Assembly (NCBI GenBank): GCA_902479075.1
Contig: CABSNK010000007.1
Coordinates: 25,389 to 89,388 of the forward strand
DNA from: an uncultured Collinsella sp.
GTDB taxonomy: Bacteria; Actinomycetota; Coriobacteriia; Coriobacteriales; Coriobacteriaceae
DNA length: 64,000 nt
Reading direction: 5' to 3'
Shown piece by piece: positions 17,892-26,194 of this stretch (position 1 is the stretch's first letter; the number at the start of each line of letters is the position of its first letter). A program made the translations under genes and the position numbers. Under the pieces are notes generated by a model. That model ran no database searches, was not told where the DNA came from, and saw only the letters and a list, made by a program, of their open reading frames with translations.

Positions 17892-19187
17892 CTACTGGTT
17901 GTCAGCAGCCGAGAGATCGATGTCGAGCGAGGAGACGGCCCAACCGATATGGTTGTCGGAGCGCACGAACTTGACGGTGTACTCCTGCTCGCCGCCCTTG
18001 GACAGCGACGCCTTGACCTTGGCGGTGGTCTCGGTCATAGACTGGTCCATGCCCTCAATGGAGACGGTGGCGCCCTGCGGAATCGAGGAAATGATCATCG
18101 ACTTGGCGTCCTCGGACAGGCTGGAGGCCAGGCAGGACTCGGCCTTGGCGGTATCGCCGTCACCGGCAGCCTGGAACAGGTCGGTGACAACAGACTCCTG
18201 CGAGGGAAAGCCCAGGCCGCGCGTGTAGGCAAAGCCAAGACCGCCTGCGGCAATGACGATCAGCAGAAGCAGCACCAAGAAAACCTTGAGGCCCGTGTGG
18301 CGATGGCGACGACGGACCTTGGCCTCCTTGCGGTCCTGCTGAACCATCTCGGACTCGGACAGGGTGAAGAAGCCGGTGTCCGAGGGGTCGGGCATAAATT
18401 GACCGGTAGCACCCGTGGGGTCGAGCGGGTCGACGGCGGGAGCATCCATCGCGGGAGCCGGCGCCGTGGCCATGGCCGTCTGGGCCGAAAGAGCAGCGAG
18501 GGAATCGTGCACGCGGGCAAGCTCGTCGGCCTGCTCGGGCGTGAGCTGGTAGATACCGTCGGCGGTGGCGGCGTTAAAGGCATCGAGCGCGTCAGAGGGA
18601 CGACCGGCGGCAGAGAGCGCCTGGCCCATGCCGGCGTTAAGCGCACGCGTGTCATCGCGCGGACCGGCAAAGTCGATGGCCGTGCGGTAGGTCTCTACGG
18701 CGTCTGCCGGACGGCCGAGCTTAATGAAGCAGCGGCCAAGATCGCCAAGAGCGGCGGCGGGAGCCGGGTTGGCACCATCGATGGCGGCCTGACGGAAGGC
18801 AGTACCGGCGTTGGCATAATCGCCCGACTGGAACAGGGCGTTGCCCAGACCCAGATAGGCCTTAAACGGCGTGGCATAGGATGCATCCTGCGTTGCAGCG
18901 GAGAAAGCCTGGGCTGCGGTCACATAGTCACCCACGGCAGCAAGCGCCTTGCCGCGGTTGGTAAGCAGCGCGCCGCGCTTGCCATAGGTACCGTCGTTGA
19001 GGGCGGCGGCGTAGGCCTCGGCGGCCTCGGCATACATGCCCAGGTGCATCAAGGCGTTGCCGCGCAGATGGTCGGCCTCGCCCATAATCTCGCTGGGGGT
19101 CTTTGCCGCACCGAGCATCTGGGCGGCAGCGGAATAATCACCCGCGCGATAAGCGGCGCGGCCCTGTTGGATCAGCTGGCTATTCAA
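17892..19187 (-). CDS. TPR-repeat single-pass membrane protein
   Basis: A 431-aa protein of unknown role. Residues 1-210 form about five or six tetratricopeptide repeats (AAYRAGDYSAAAQMLGAA, GNALMHLGMYAEAAEAYAAAL, GNALFQSGDYANAGTAFRQA). An Ala/Pro linker and a basic patch (KVRRRHRHTG) lead to one transmembrane helix near 300-320. The remaining 110 or so residues should be extracellular and contain an SLSKGGEQEYTVKFVR beta-rich domain. Topology implies a cytoplasmic TPR protein-binding platform coupled to a surface domain. It lies next to the cyclophilin, 11 nt downstream. Confidence 0.75.
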   Translation of the reverse strand: MNSQLIQQGRAAYRAGDYSAAAQMLGAAKTPSEIMGEADHLRGNALMHLGMYAEAAEAYAAALNDGTYGKRGALLTNRGKALAAVGDYVTAAQAFSAATQDASYATPFKAYLGLGNALFQSGDYANAGTAFRQAAIDGANPAPAAALGDLGRCFIKLGRPADAVETYRTAIDFAGPRDDTRALNAGMGQALSAAGRPSDALDAFNAATADGIYQLTPEQADELARVHDSLAALSAQTAMATAPAPAMDAPAVDPLDPTGATGQFMPDPSDTGFFTLSESEMVQQDRKEAKVRRRHRHTGLKVFLVLLLLIVIAAGGLGFAYTRGLGFPSQESVVTDLFQAAGDGDTAKAESCLASSLSEDAKSMIISSIPQGATVSIEGMDQSMTETTAKVKASLSKGGEQEYTVKFVRSDNHIGWAVSSLDIDLSAADNQ

Positions 19188-19198
19188 GGAAGTCCCCT

Positions 19199-19741
19199 TT
19201 ACTCGTGAACGATCTCGACGTGGACGATCTCGTCGCCGGCACGCAGCTGCGAGATGACGTCGAGGCCCTCGACCGTGGTGCCAAAGACGGTGTAGCCGGA
19301 GTCGAGGTTATGCTGGGCACCCAGGCAGAAGTAGAACTGCGAACCTGCGGAATCGGGATCCATGGAACGTGCCATGGCAAGCGCGCCGTCGACGTGGCTG
19401 TTACGCGGGTTGGTAGCGAACTCGCCCTTGATGCAGTAGCCGGGGCCACCGGTACCGGGCATGCCGTCGGGGCCCTCAAGGCCGGCGGCGACATCGGCGC
19501 CGGACATATCGCGGGTATTGGGGTCGCCGCCCTGGATCACAAAACCGGGCACATAGCGATGGAACTTAAGGCCGTCGTAAAAACCCATCGTGGAAAGCTC
19601 GCAGAAGTTCGCCACGTGGATGGGGGCGCCCTCGCCGTCAAACTTGACCTTGATGGTGCCCTTCGACGTCTCGATCACCGCGCACTCATCGCCGGCAAGC
19701 TGATACTCGGGCGTGTAGAGCTCTTTCTTAAAACCAAACAT
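19199..19741 (-). CDS. Cyclophilin-type peptidyl-prolyl isomerase
   Basis: Cyclophilin fold recognisable in VIETSKGTIKVKFDGEGAPIHVANFCELSTMGFYDGLKFHRYVPGFVIQGGDP (the FHR and QGGDP active-site segments) and SAGSQFYFCLG. The frame opens at 19810, but the ATG at 19741 (MFGFKKELY) has a strong GAGGAAGGA site and yields a 180-aa protein of usual size, so it is used. No signal peptide is seen, so it is probably cytoplasmic. Confidence 0.92.
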   Translation of the reverse strand: MFGFKKELYTPEYQLAGDECAVIETSKGTIKVKFDGEGAPIHVANFCELSTMGFYDGLKFHRYVPGFVIQGGDPNTRDMSGADVAAGLEGPDGMPGTGGPGYCIKGEFATNPRNSHVDGALAMARSMDPDSAGSQFYFCLGAQHNLDSGYTVFGTTVEGLDVISQLRAGDEIVHVEIVHE

Positions 19742-19846
19742 GTGGTTCCTTCCTCGTGCGTTTAAAGCATATTTGGTCAAATTGTAGCAATAAGCACGGG
19801 CTTCCATCAATTGCGCACGCAGGTTATGCCGCCGGAGGGCAACAAA

Positions 19847-21001
19847 TTACGAACGTTGCTGCGGTCTCCATGCGCTCACGTTGGCGTCGTACTGGTTAAG
19901 CGCGCTGTTGCCGCCTTGTGCGATGGGCGCCAGGATCTCGCTCTGACGGGCGCTCAGCGACTCGCCGTCGGGAATGGACAGCGAGATATCCCAGCTCTGG
20001 CAGATCACGTCGACACGCTCGTACATCCACTGGGCAAGCTGCTTTAGATGATCGATGTCCTCCGCATAGACGGTGTCGTCCTGAACCTTGAGGTTATTGA
20101 GCTCATCCTGGGTCTTTTTAATCTGATCGCGCAGGGCATAAGCGCTCTGCGACAGCTCCTGGCGGGTGGAGAGCGGCGTACGCAGATAGCCGTTATTAAA
20201 CGAATCGATGACCTCGCCGATCTGATCATCGTCGCTGTACGACACGATGGTCTGGTACAGGCCATCGAGCCTGGCGTAGAGCTGGTCGTCGGTTAAGACG
20301 GTCTCCTCCTGAACGACCTCGGACGCATCCTCTTGCTTGGACTCTTTCTCGGTGGCCTCGCCCTTTTGGCGCGACGGGAAGGTGGTCTTGGCGGCCTGGC
20401 CAAACTGGTCGTAGAAGCCGGGCATGACGCCCATAGGATCGGCAGTCACAAACCAATACGCACCACCGCACACGGCGGCGAGCACCGCGATGACGATAAG
20501 CGGTTTGGGGATATGGCGCTTGTGCTTGTGGTAGGCATCCTCGTCGGGATGCACCTTGCGCTTGGGCTTCTGTTTGCTGGACTGAGCATCGTCGTGCAGG
20601 GAAACCGGCGTCGGCATGTCCACCTTAGGGATGCCGAAGTCCTTGTCGAAGGCCGGCAGTACGCAAGTCTCGTTGGGATCGGCGGCATCCGAGAGTACCG
20701 CGGCGGCAGACGCCGGCGCATGGGGCACCTCGGTATCAATCTGCTCCTGCGTCAAGCGCGGAAAGCCGGCCGTGCGGCCCGCCGCCAGATCGGATGCGGC
20801 CGCGTCTTTGGAAAGGATGCCCGGGGCGGGGCGCCCGCACTTGGGACAGGTGCGATCATGCGGGGACAGGCGTGCGCCACAACCATCGCAGAATACGAAC
20901 TCGGTATGCTCGGGACCGTCGCCCGGACCAACGTATGCGTTGCAATAGGGGCAGAACGAGGCGCCGTCCTCTATGGTCTTAAGGCAATGCGGGCAAATCA
21001 C
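19847..21001 (-). CDS. Zinc-ribbon membrane protein of unknown function
   Basis: The start is a GTG at 21001 with GAGGAAG upstream; an upstream TTG at 21022 lacks support. Two N-terminal zinc ribbons are visible (ICPHCLKTIEDGASFCPYC and CDGCGARLSPHDRTCPKCG). A low-complexity linker follows, then a basic stretch (KHKRHIPK) before one transmembrane helix (IVIAVLAAVCGGAYWFV). The external half is mostly helical (YARLDGLYQTIVSY, LRDQIKKTQDELNNLKVQ). The architecture resembles zinc-ribbon sensors or adaptors, but no specific family is recognised. Confidence 0.7.
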   Translation of the reverse strand: MICPHCLKTIEDGASFCPYCNAYVGPGDGPEHTEFVFCDGCGARLSPHDRTCPKCGRPAPGILSKDAAASDLAAGRTAGFPRLTQEQIDTEVPHAPASAAAVLSDAADPNETCVLPAFDKDFGIPKVDMPTPVSLHDDAQSSKQKPKRKVHPDEDAYHKHKRHIPKPLIVIAVLAAVCGGAYWFVTADPMGVMPGFYDQFGQAAKTTFPSRQKGEATEKESKQEDASEVVQEETVLTDDQLYARLDGLYQTIVSYSDDDQIGEVIDSFNNGYLRTPLSTRQELSQSAYALRDQIKKTQDELNNLKVQDDTVYAEDIDHLKQLAQWMYERVDVICQSWDISLSIPDGESLSARQSEILAPIAQGGNSALNQYDANVSAWRPQQRS

Positions 21002-21121
21002 GGCTTCCTCTTTTCGGAGCAATTCATACAGTCGAGGTTAGAGCATAGCATCGCCACGCCCCCACAGGAGCAAGGCACCAATTCAACATCGCCAGAAAAA
21101 TCATCCCCGGGGCGACTGGGA

Positions 21122-23872
21122 CTAGGCTTTCTTTGCGGGCTTTTTCTTTTTGCTCGGCATCGAGACCTTAATGCCCTGGGCGGACTTGGTCACACGGGAG
21201 CGCTTGGCACCCGCGCTCTTCTTTTTCTTGGGTTGGGCCTTTTCCACACCCTCGAGCGCGCGAACCTCGGCCTCGCGAGCGGTGCGCTCCTCACGGCGCT
21301 GCGCCATATCGGCGGCGACGCGCTTGGCAAAACGCTGGGCAGTTGAACCCGTCGAGCTTACCTTACTGCCGCCGCGGCCCAGACGGACGCGAACGCCACG
21401 GCCAAAGCCGGTGGCAGCATGGCGACGGCGCGGCTTAAGCGAGTCCATCATCGTGGCGAGCTTAAAGAACACAGTGCAGGTAAAGACGACAATCGCCAGC
21501 AAGATAACGGCCTCGCCAATCGACAGGTTGGCGATGGACAGCAGCTCCGGGAATCCGATAACACCCGCCAAGATGCCGACGACGACAAATACAAAGAGCA
21601 CCACGCGCAAGGGAGTGAGCGGCTGCGAGATGCGCCAGATCAGGCTCACGCTCGCCGCGCACGACGTAAGCAGGCACATGGTCGAAAGGGTGAGCTGGTT
21701 AAAGCCGAACACGCGCGCCACAAAGATATCGAGCGCCGCAGCCATTATGACCGCCAGCGACGCCGGCAACGCACGCTTGAGCACGTTGGTCAAGAATGAC
21801 CCCTTCACGCGGGCGTTGTTGGGCTCCAAACCCAGCACAAAGCCCGGCGCGCCGATGCAGAAGAAGTTGATGAGTGTCATCTGAATCGGCTCGAAGGGAT
21901 ACGGCGGAAACGCGAGGCACAGCGCCGCCAGGCCCATCGAGAACAGCGTCTTAGTCAAGAACAGCGCCGCAGAGCGCTGCAGGTTGTTGATGGAGCGACG
22001 GCCCTCAGCCACCACGGCGGGCATCGAGGCAAAATCGTTGTCGACCAGCACGATCTCGGCCACGTTGCGCGCAGCATCGGAACCGGCGGCCATGGCCACG
22101 GAGCAGTCGGCCTCCTTGAGCGCCAGCACGTCGTTGACGCCGTCGCCCGTCATGGCAACGGTATGGTCGCGACGCTTGAGCGCCTGCACGAGTTCGCGCT
22201 TTTGCTGCGGCGTCACGCGACCAAAGACGTGATAGCGGTCCACCGCCGCATCAATCTTGGACGGCGTATCAAGCGTCGTGGCGTCGACGTAGGCATCGGC
22301 CCCCGGAACGCCCACCACGCGCGCGATCGATGACACCGTGCGCGGGTCGTCGCCGCTGATCACGTTGAGGGTCACACCCTGCTCGTTAAAGTAGCCGATG
22401 GTCTCGGCAGCCGAGGTACGGATCTCGTCGCGAATGGTCACAAAGCCCACGGGCTCGGCCTCGCCCGCCATATCGCCGTCGGGCGTAAAGCCGTCCACAC
22501 GGGCCACAACAAGCACGCGGCAGGTGTCGGCAAGCTCGGCCACACGATTCTCGACCTGCGCAAAGACGCGCTCCGAAAGCACAAATTGCGCTGCGCCCAT
22601 CACATAGGAGCCCTGCGCAAACGAGGCGCCGCTCCACTTTTTGGACGAAGAGAACGGAATGACCGCCAGCGGCTCGGAAACCTCGACCGGGCGGTCAGCG
22701 TAATAGTTGAGCAGCGCCTGACAGGTCTCGTTGGCGTCTGCCGAGGTGGCACGCGCCACGTTGGCGAGCGCAAAATCCAGGACCGTGGTCTCGACGGGGA
22801 CAGCTGCCTCGTCCGAGTCCGCGCCAAAGCCAACGCCCTCAACAGGCAGCGGGTAGGTACCCTCGACCTCCATACGGCCCGAGGTAATGGTGCCCGTCTT
22901 GTCCAGGCACAGCACGTCGACGCGCGCGAGCGTCTCGATACAGTAGAGCTGCTGCGCGAGTACCTTGCGGCGCGCCAGACGCACCGTGGCGATGGCAAGC
23001 AGCGACGAAGTCAGCAGCACCAGGCCCTGCGGAATCATGCCCAAAAGAGCGCCCACCGTAGACAGCAGCGCCGACGAAGGCACGCGACCGGCAAGCAGCT
23101 CGGAAAAACACCACGAAAGCGCGCTATCGCCCGGCGTACCGGCGGCATCCCACAGCTCGCTCACACTCGAGGCAAAGAGCGCCAGGCCGAGCGGAATCAT
23201 AATGAGGCTCGCAAAGCGCACGATGGCGTTGAGCGCATTCATGATCTCGGAATTGACCTTTTTGACGTACTTGGCCTCGTTGTTGATCTTGGCCACGTAG
23301 TTGTCGGCGCCAACATGGATCACGCGGGCGCGCAGCAGGCCCGAGTCGATAAAGCTGCCGCTCATGAGCTCGGAGCCGGGCTGCTTTTTGATGAGATCGC
23401 TCTCGCCCGTCAGCAGGCTCTCGTTCACGAGTGCCTCACCCGACACCACCACGGCGTCGGCGGGAATCTGGTCGCCGCGCCCCAGGCGAATGATATCGTC
23501 GAGCACGATCTGGTCCAGGTCGAGCTCTACCTCGGCGCCGTCGCGCACCGCGATGGCCTTCTTAGAGGTGAGCAGCGTAAGCTTATCGACCATCCGCTTG
23601 GAGCGCATGGACTGGATGACGCCAATTGCCGTGTTCAAGAACACCACGAACAGGAACGTCAGGTTCTTAAACGAACCGGTCAGCAACACCAAAATCGCCA
23701 AAACCACGTTGATCAAGTTAAACAGCGTGCAGAGGTTCTCGATGATGAGCTCGCGGACCGACTTGGTCTTGCGTTCCATGTTGCGGTTGATCTTACCGGC
23801 GGCGATGCGCTCCTCGACCTCGGCGGTCGAGAGTCCGTGCTCGATATCCGTTGCTGCCATACCTTGTCCCAT
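21122..23872 (-). CDS. P-type cation-transporting ATPase (CtpE-like)
   Basis: HAD-type P-type ATPase. The A-domain TGES lies in LTGESDLIKKQ, the phosphorylated Asp in VLCLDKTGTITSGRMEVEG and the hinge in MTGDGVNDVLALKEADCSVAMAAGSDAARNVAEIVLVDNDFASMP. The M4 motif MIPQGLVLLTSSLLAIATVRLARR and the hinge sequence resemble mycobacterial CtpE, a calcium transporter; the substrate here is unproven. The frame runs into the tRNA gene, so the start is placed at the ATG at 23872 (23860 is equally possible). The last 100 or so residues are a very basic Lys/Arg tail, unusual for the family. Confidence 0.87.
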   Translation of the reverse strand: MGQGMAATDIEHGLSTAEVEERIAAGKINRNMERKTKSVRELIIENLCTLFNLINVVLAILVLLTGSFKNLTFLFVVFLNTAIGVIQSMRSKRMVDKLTLLTSKKAIAVRDGAEVELDLDQIVLDDIIRLGRGDQIPADAVVVSGEALVNESLLTGESDLIKKQPGSELMSGSFIDSGLLRARVIHVGADNYVAKINNEAKYVKKVNSEIMNALNAIVRFASLIMIPLGLALFASSVSELWDAAGTPGDSALSWCFSELLAGRVPSSALLSTVGALLGMIPQGLVLLTSSLLAIATVRLARRKVLAQQLYCIETLARVDVLCLDKTGTITSGRMEVEGTYPLPVEGVGFGADSDEAAVPVETTVLDFALANVARATSADANETCQALLNYYADRPVEVSEPLAVIPFSSSKKWSGASFAQGSYVMGAAQFVLSERVFAQVENRVAELADTCRVLVVARVDGFTPDGDMAGEAEPVGFVTIRDEIRTSAAETIGYFNEQGVTLNVISGDDPRTVSSIARVVGVPGADAYVDATTLDTPSKIDAAVDRYHVFGRVTPQQKRELVQALKRRDHTVAMTGDGVNDVLALKEADCSVAMAAGSDAARNVAEIVLVDNDFASMPAVVAEGRRSINNLQRSAALFLTKTLFSMGLAALCLAFPPYPFEPIQMTLINFFCIGAPGFVLGLEPNNARVKGSFLTNVLKRALPASLAVIMAAALDIFVARVFGFNQLTLSTMCLLTSCAASVSLIWRISQPLTPLRVVLFVFVVVGILAGVIGFPELLSIANLSIGEAVILLAIVVFTCTVFFKLATMMDSLKPRRRHAATGFGRGVRVRLGRGGSKVSSTGSTAQRFAKRVAADMAQRREERTAREAEVRALEGVEKAQPKKKKSAGAKRSRVTKSAQGIKVSMPSKKKKPAKKA

Positions 23873-23888
23873 CACGTCGCGTCGGTAT

Positions 23889-23924
23889 AAGAAAACCGCC
23901 CGGACCATGCGAGGTTCGGACGGT
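23889..23924 (-). terminator. Terminator after tRNA-Arg(CCG)
   Basis: Arms 23895-23906 and 23913-23924 (ACCGTCCG/CGGGCGGT-type, with G-U pairs). Leftward they are followed by TTTTCTT. It lies between the tRNA and the P-type ATPase, 17 bases before the likely ATPase start. Confidence 0.8.
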
Positions 23925-23938
23925 CTTACGTTCGAGGG

Positions 23939-24012
23939 TGCCCCATGTTGGATTCGAACCAACGGCCTTCTGCTCCGGAGGCAGACGCTCTAATCCCCTG
24001 AGCTAATAGGGC
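23939..24012 (-). tRNA. tRNA-Arg (anticodon CCG)
   Basis: A cloverleaf can be folded. The acceptor GCCCTAT pairs with ATGGGGC, the D-arm is AGCTCAGGGGATTAGAGC, the anticodon stem TCTGC/GCAGA flanks loop CTCCGGA with anticodon CCG, and the T-arm holds GGTTCGAATCC. CCA is not encoded. Confidence 0.93.
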
Positions 24013-24023
24013 GAACGGTTGGC

Positions 24024-24053
24024 ATTATACCCAAGTGCGCCACGGGCTAACAA
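24024..24053 (-). promoter_or_regulatory. Promoter of tRNA-Arg(CCG)
   Basis: Leftward: -35 TTGTTA (24048-24053), 18-bp spacer, -10 TATAAT (24024-24029), ending 11 bases before the tRNA 5' end. Confidence 0.65.
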
Positions 24054-24132
24054 AAGAATAGAAAAAGCTTTGCAATTACGTGGGAGACACGGCGCAGAGG
24101 CTCACCTTAGAACGCAAAAGTGAAACAATTAG

Positions 24133-24138
24133 TATAAA
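24133..24138 (+). promoter_or_regulatory. -10 element of the aro operon
   Basis: TATAAA about 80 bases upstream of aroF. No good -35 lies at normal spacing (TTAGAA at 24107 would be 20 bp away). Transcription would start near 24144-24146, just before the leader hairpin. Confidence 0.45.
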
Positions 24139-24143
24139 CTCTC

Positions 24144-24218
24144 ATGCACATATATAACGGCTCGCGATGCGGGCCGTTTTTGCAAGAGCTATCCATCGAG
24201 GTGAGAGGCACACCATGA
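24144..24218 (+). CDS. Possible 24-codon leader ORF overlapping aroF
   Basis: A short frame (ATGCACATATATAACGGC...) encodes MHIYNGSRCGPFLQELSIEV followed by RGTP. Its TGA overlaps the aroF ATG as ATGA (24215-24218). It begins at the predicted transcript start, so it would be leaderless, and it spans the leader hairpin. It includes one Tyr and one Phe but no run of aromatic codons, so classic ribosome-stalling attenuation is not shown. Translation is unproven. Confidence 0.3.
   Translation: MHIYNGSRCGPFLQELSIEVRGTP
24157..24181 (+). terminator. Leader terminator / candidate attenuator of aro operon
   Basis: A 9-bp stem (ACGGCTCGC with GCGGGCCGT, one G-U pair), a 3-nt loop and five Ts. It sits between the -10 element and aroF, so it would stop transcription before the operon unless overridden. 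No alternative antiterminator fold was found by eye. Confidence 0.65.
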
Positions 24219-25240
24219 TTGCGATTTTAAAGCAGAGCGCCAGCGACGAGGCCGTCGGCCATATCGTCAGCTGGATTGAGAAGAAGGGTCTCAAGACCGA
24301 CGTCTCGCGCGGCGAGAACGAGACCATCATCGGCCTGGTGGGCGATACGACCAAGATCGACCCGTTCTTGCTCGAGTCCATGGATGTCGTCGAGCGCGTG
24401 CAGCGCGTCTCCGAGCCCTTTAAGCGTGCCAACCGCAAGTTCCACCCTGAGGACTCCGTCATCGACTGCGGCCACGGCGTCAAGATCGGCGGCGACCAGT
24501 TCCAGGTCATCGCCGGACCCTGCTCCGTCGAGGGCGAGAACCTCATCCGCATCGCCCGCCGCGTGAAGGCCGCCGGCGCCACGATGCTGCGCGGTGGCGC
24601 CTACAAGCCCCGCACCTCCCCTTACGCCTACCAGGGCATGGGCCCCGCCGGCCTGGACCTGCTATGCGAGGCATCCGCCGAGCTCGACATGCCGATCGTC
24701 ACCGAGATCATGGACCCGCGCGACGTGCAGGTCTTCTTGGACAAGAAGATCGACGTCATGCAGATCGGCGCCCGCAACGCGCAGAACTTCCCCCTGCTCA
24801 AGGAGGTCGGCAAGACCAAGACCCCGGTCCTGCTCAAGCGCGGCATGTCCGGCACCGTCGATGAGTTGCTCATGGCTGCCGAGTACATCATGAGCGAGGG
24901 CAACGACAACGTCATCCTGTGCGAGCGCGGCATTCGCACCTTCGAGACCCGCACCCGCAACACCTTCGACCTCAACGCCGTGCCGGTGCTGCACCACCTG
25001 TCGCACCTGCCCGTCGTCGCCGACCCCAGCCACGCCACCGGCTACACCCGCTATGTCGAGCCCATGGCGCTCGCCGCGACTGCCTGCGGCGCCAACGGTC
25101 TGGAGATCGAAGTCCACGACGACCCGAGCCACGCTTGGTCCGACGGTGCTCAGGCCCTCACCCCCGACCAGTTCGACGACACCATGCGCCGCATCCGCGC
25201 CATCCGCGAGGTCGTCTGCCAAGAGACCGTTCAGGAGTAA
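24215..25240 (+). CDS. aroF: 3-deoxy-7-phosphoheptulonate (DAHP) synthase, type I-beta
   Basis: First enzyme of the shikimate pathway (PEP + erythrose 4-phosphate). The start at 24215 (MIAILKQSA) has a GAGGTGAGAGG site and gives 341 aa. An N-terminal ferredoxin-like regulatory region of about 70 residues (MIAILKQSASDEAVGHIVSWIEKKGLKTDV) is typical of type I-beta enzymes. The barrel follows with VIAGPCSVEGEN, LRGGAYKPRTSPYAYQG, QIGARNAQNFPLLKEVG and PVVADPSHATGY. It heads an eight-gene aromatic operon; tyrA begins 3 nt later. Confidence 0.95.
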   Translation: MIAILKQSASDEAVGHIVSWIEKKGLKTDVSRGENETIIGLVGDTTKIDPFLLESMDVVERVQRVSEPFKRANRKFHPEDSVIDCGHGVKIGGDQFQVIAGPCSVEGENLIRIARRVKAAGATMLRGGAYKPRTSPYAYQGMGPAGLDLLCEASAELDMPIVTEIMDPRDVQVFLDKKIDVMQIGARNAQNFPLLKEVGKTKTPVLLKRGMSGTVDELLMAAEYIMSEGNDNVILCERGIRTFETRTRNTFDLNAVPVLHHLSHLPVVADPSHATGYTRYVEPMALAATACGANGLEIEVHDDPSHAWSDGAQALTPDQFDDTMRRIRAIREVVCQETVQE

Positions 25241-25243
25241 CCC

Positions 25244-26158
25244 ATGGGTACGGTGAGAAACGCACGCGTCAACCAGGGTGGACCCAAGTGCGCCGGCATC
25301 GTGGGCCTGGGCCTCATCGGCGGCAGCTTTGCCCGCGGCTATGCGCAGGCGGGCGTTCGCGTGCTTGCCTGGGACCCCGACGATGACGTGATGACGGCCG
25401 CCAGCATGGGTACCGTCGCCGGCGAGCTCAACGACGAGACGCTCGGCAAGTGCGACATCATCGTCCTTGCCTGCTATCCTAAAGGATGCATCGAGTGGCT
25501 CGAGGCCCACGCCCAGGCGCTCGCCGACGCCACCGACACCGAAGCCATCATGGGCCCCGTGGTAATCGACACCGTGGGCGTCAAGGGCATTGTGTGCGAG
25601 CGTGCCTTTGAGCTCGCACGAGAGCACGGCTTTTACTTTGTGGGCGCACACCCCATGGCGGGCACCCAGTTCTCGGGCTACGCGCACTCCCGCGCCGACT
25701 TGTTCCAGGGCGCACCGCTCGTGCTCGTTCCGCCTGCGGTAGACGATGCCCTTAAGCTGGAGCTCTTGGGCCAGGTGCGCGAGATGGTGCGTCCCTTGGG
25801 GTTTGGCAAGTTCAGCGTGACCACCGCCGCCGAGCACGACCGCGTGATCGCATTTACGAGCCAGCTCGCACACGTGGTGTCCAACGCCTACGTAAAGAGC
25901 CCCACCGCCCAGGTCCACCACGGCTTTTCAGCCGGTAGCTACCGCGACCTCACGCGCGTGGCACACCTCAACCCGCAGATGTGGTCCGAGCTCATGATTG
26001 ACGACGCCGACGCTCTCGCCTTCGAGATCGACCATCTGATCGATTCGCTCGGCGCCTACAGCCGTGCGCTCAAGAACCGCGACCAGCGTTATCTTGAGAA
26101 TCTCCTTGCCGAGGGCGATCGCATCAAGCGCGCACTCGACGACGAGAGCGCCCACTAG
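25244..26158 (+). CDS. tyrA: Prephenate dehydrogenase
   Basis: Converts prephenate to 4-hydroxyphenylpyruvate for tyrosine. The NAD-binding loop GIVGLGLIGGSFARGY is at about 18-33. The catalytic region contains FVGAHPMAGTQFSGYAHS, and the helical C-terminal domain contains TAAEHDRVIAFTSQLAHVVSNAYV. The protein is 304 aa with no ACT domain, so feedback control by tyrosine through ACT is not expected. It is preceded by an AGGAG site overlapping the aroF end. Confidence 0.92.
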   Translation: MGTVRNARVNQGGPKCAGIVGLGLIGGSFARGYAQAGVRVLAWDPDDDVMTAASMGTVAGELNDETLGKCDIIVLACYPKGCIEWLEAHAQALADATDTEAIMGPVVIDTVGVKGIVCERAFELAREHGFYFVGAHPMAGTQFSGYAHSRADLFQGAPLVLVPPAVDDALKLELLGQVREMVRPLGFGKFSVTTAAEHDRVIAFTSQLAHVVSNAYVKSPTAQVHHGFSAGSYRDLTRVAHLNPQMWSELMIDDADALAFEIDHLIDSLGAYSRALKNRDQRYLENLLAEGDRIKRALDDESAH

Positions 26159-26194
26159 ACCACCTATCACGCCAGGTCGAAAGGACCATAGCTT

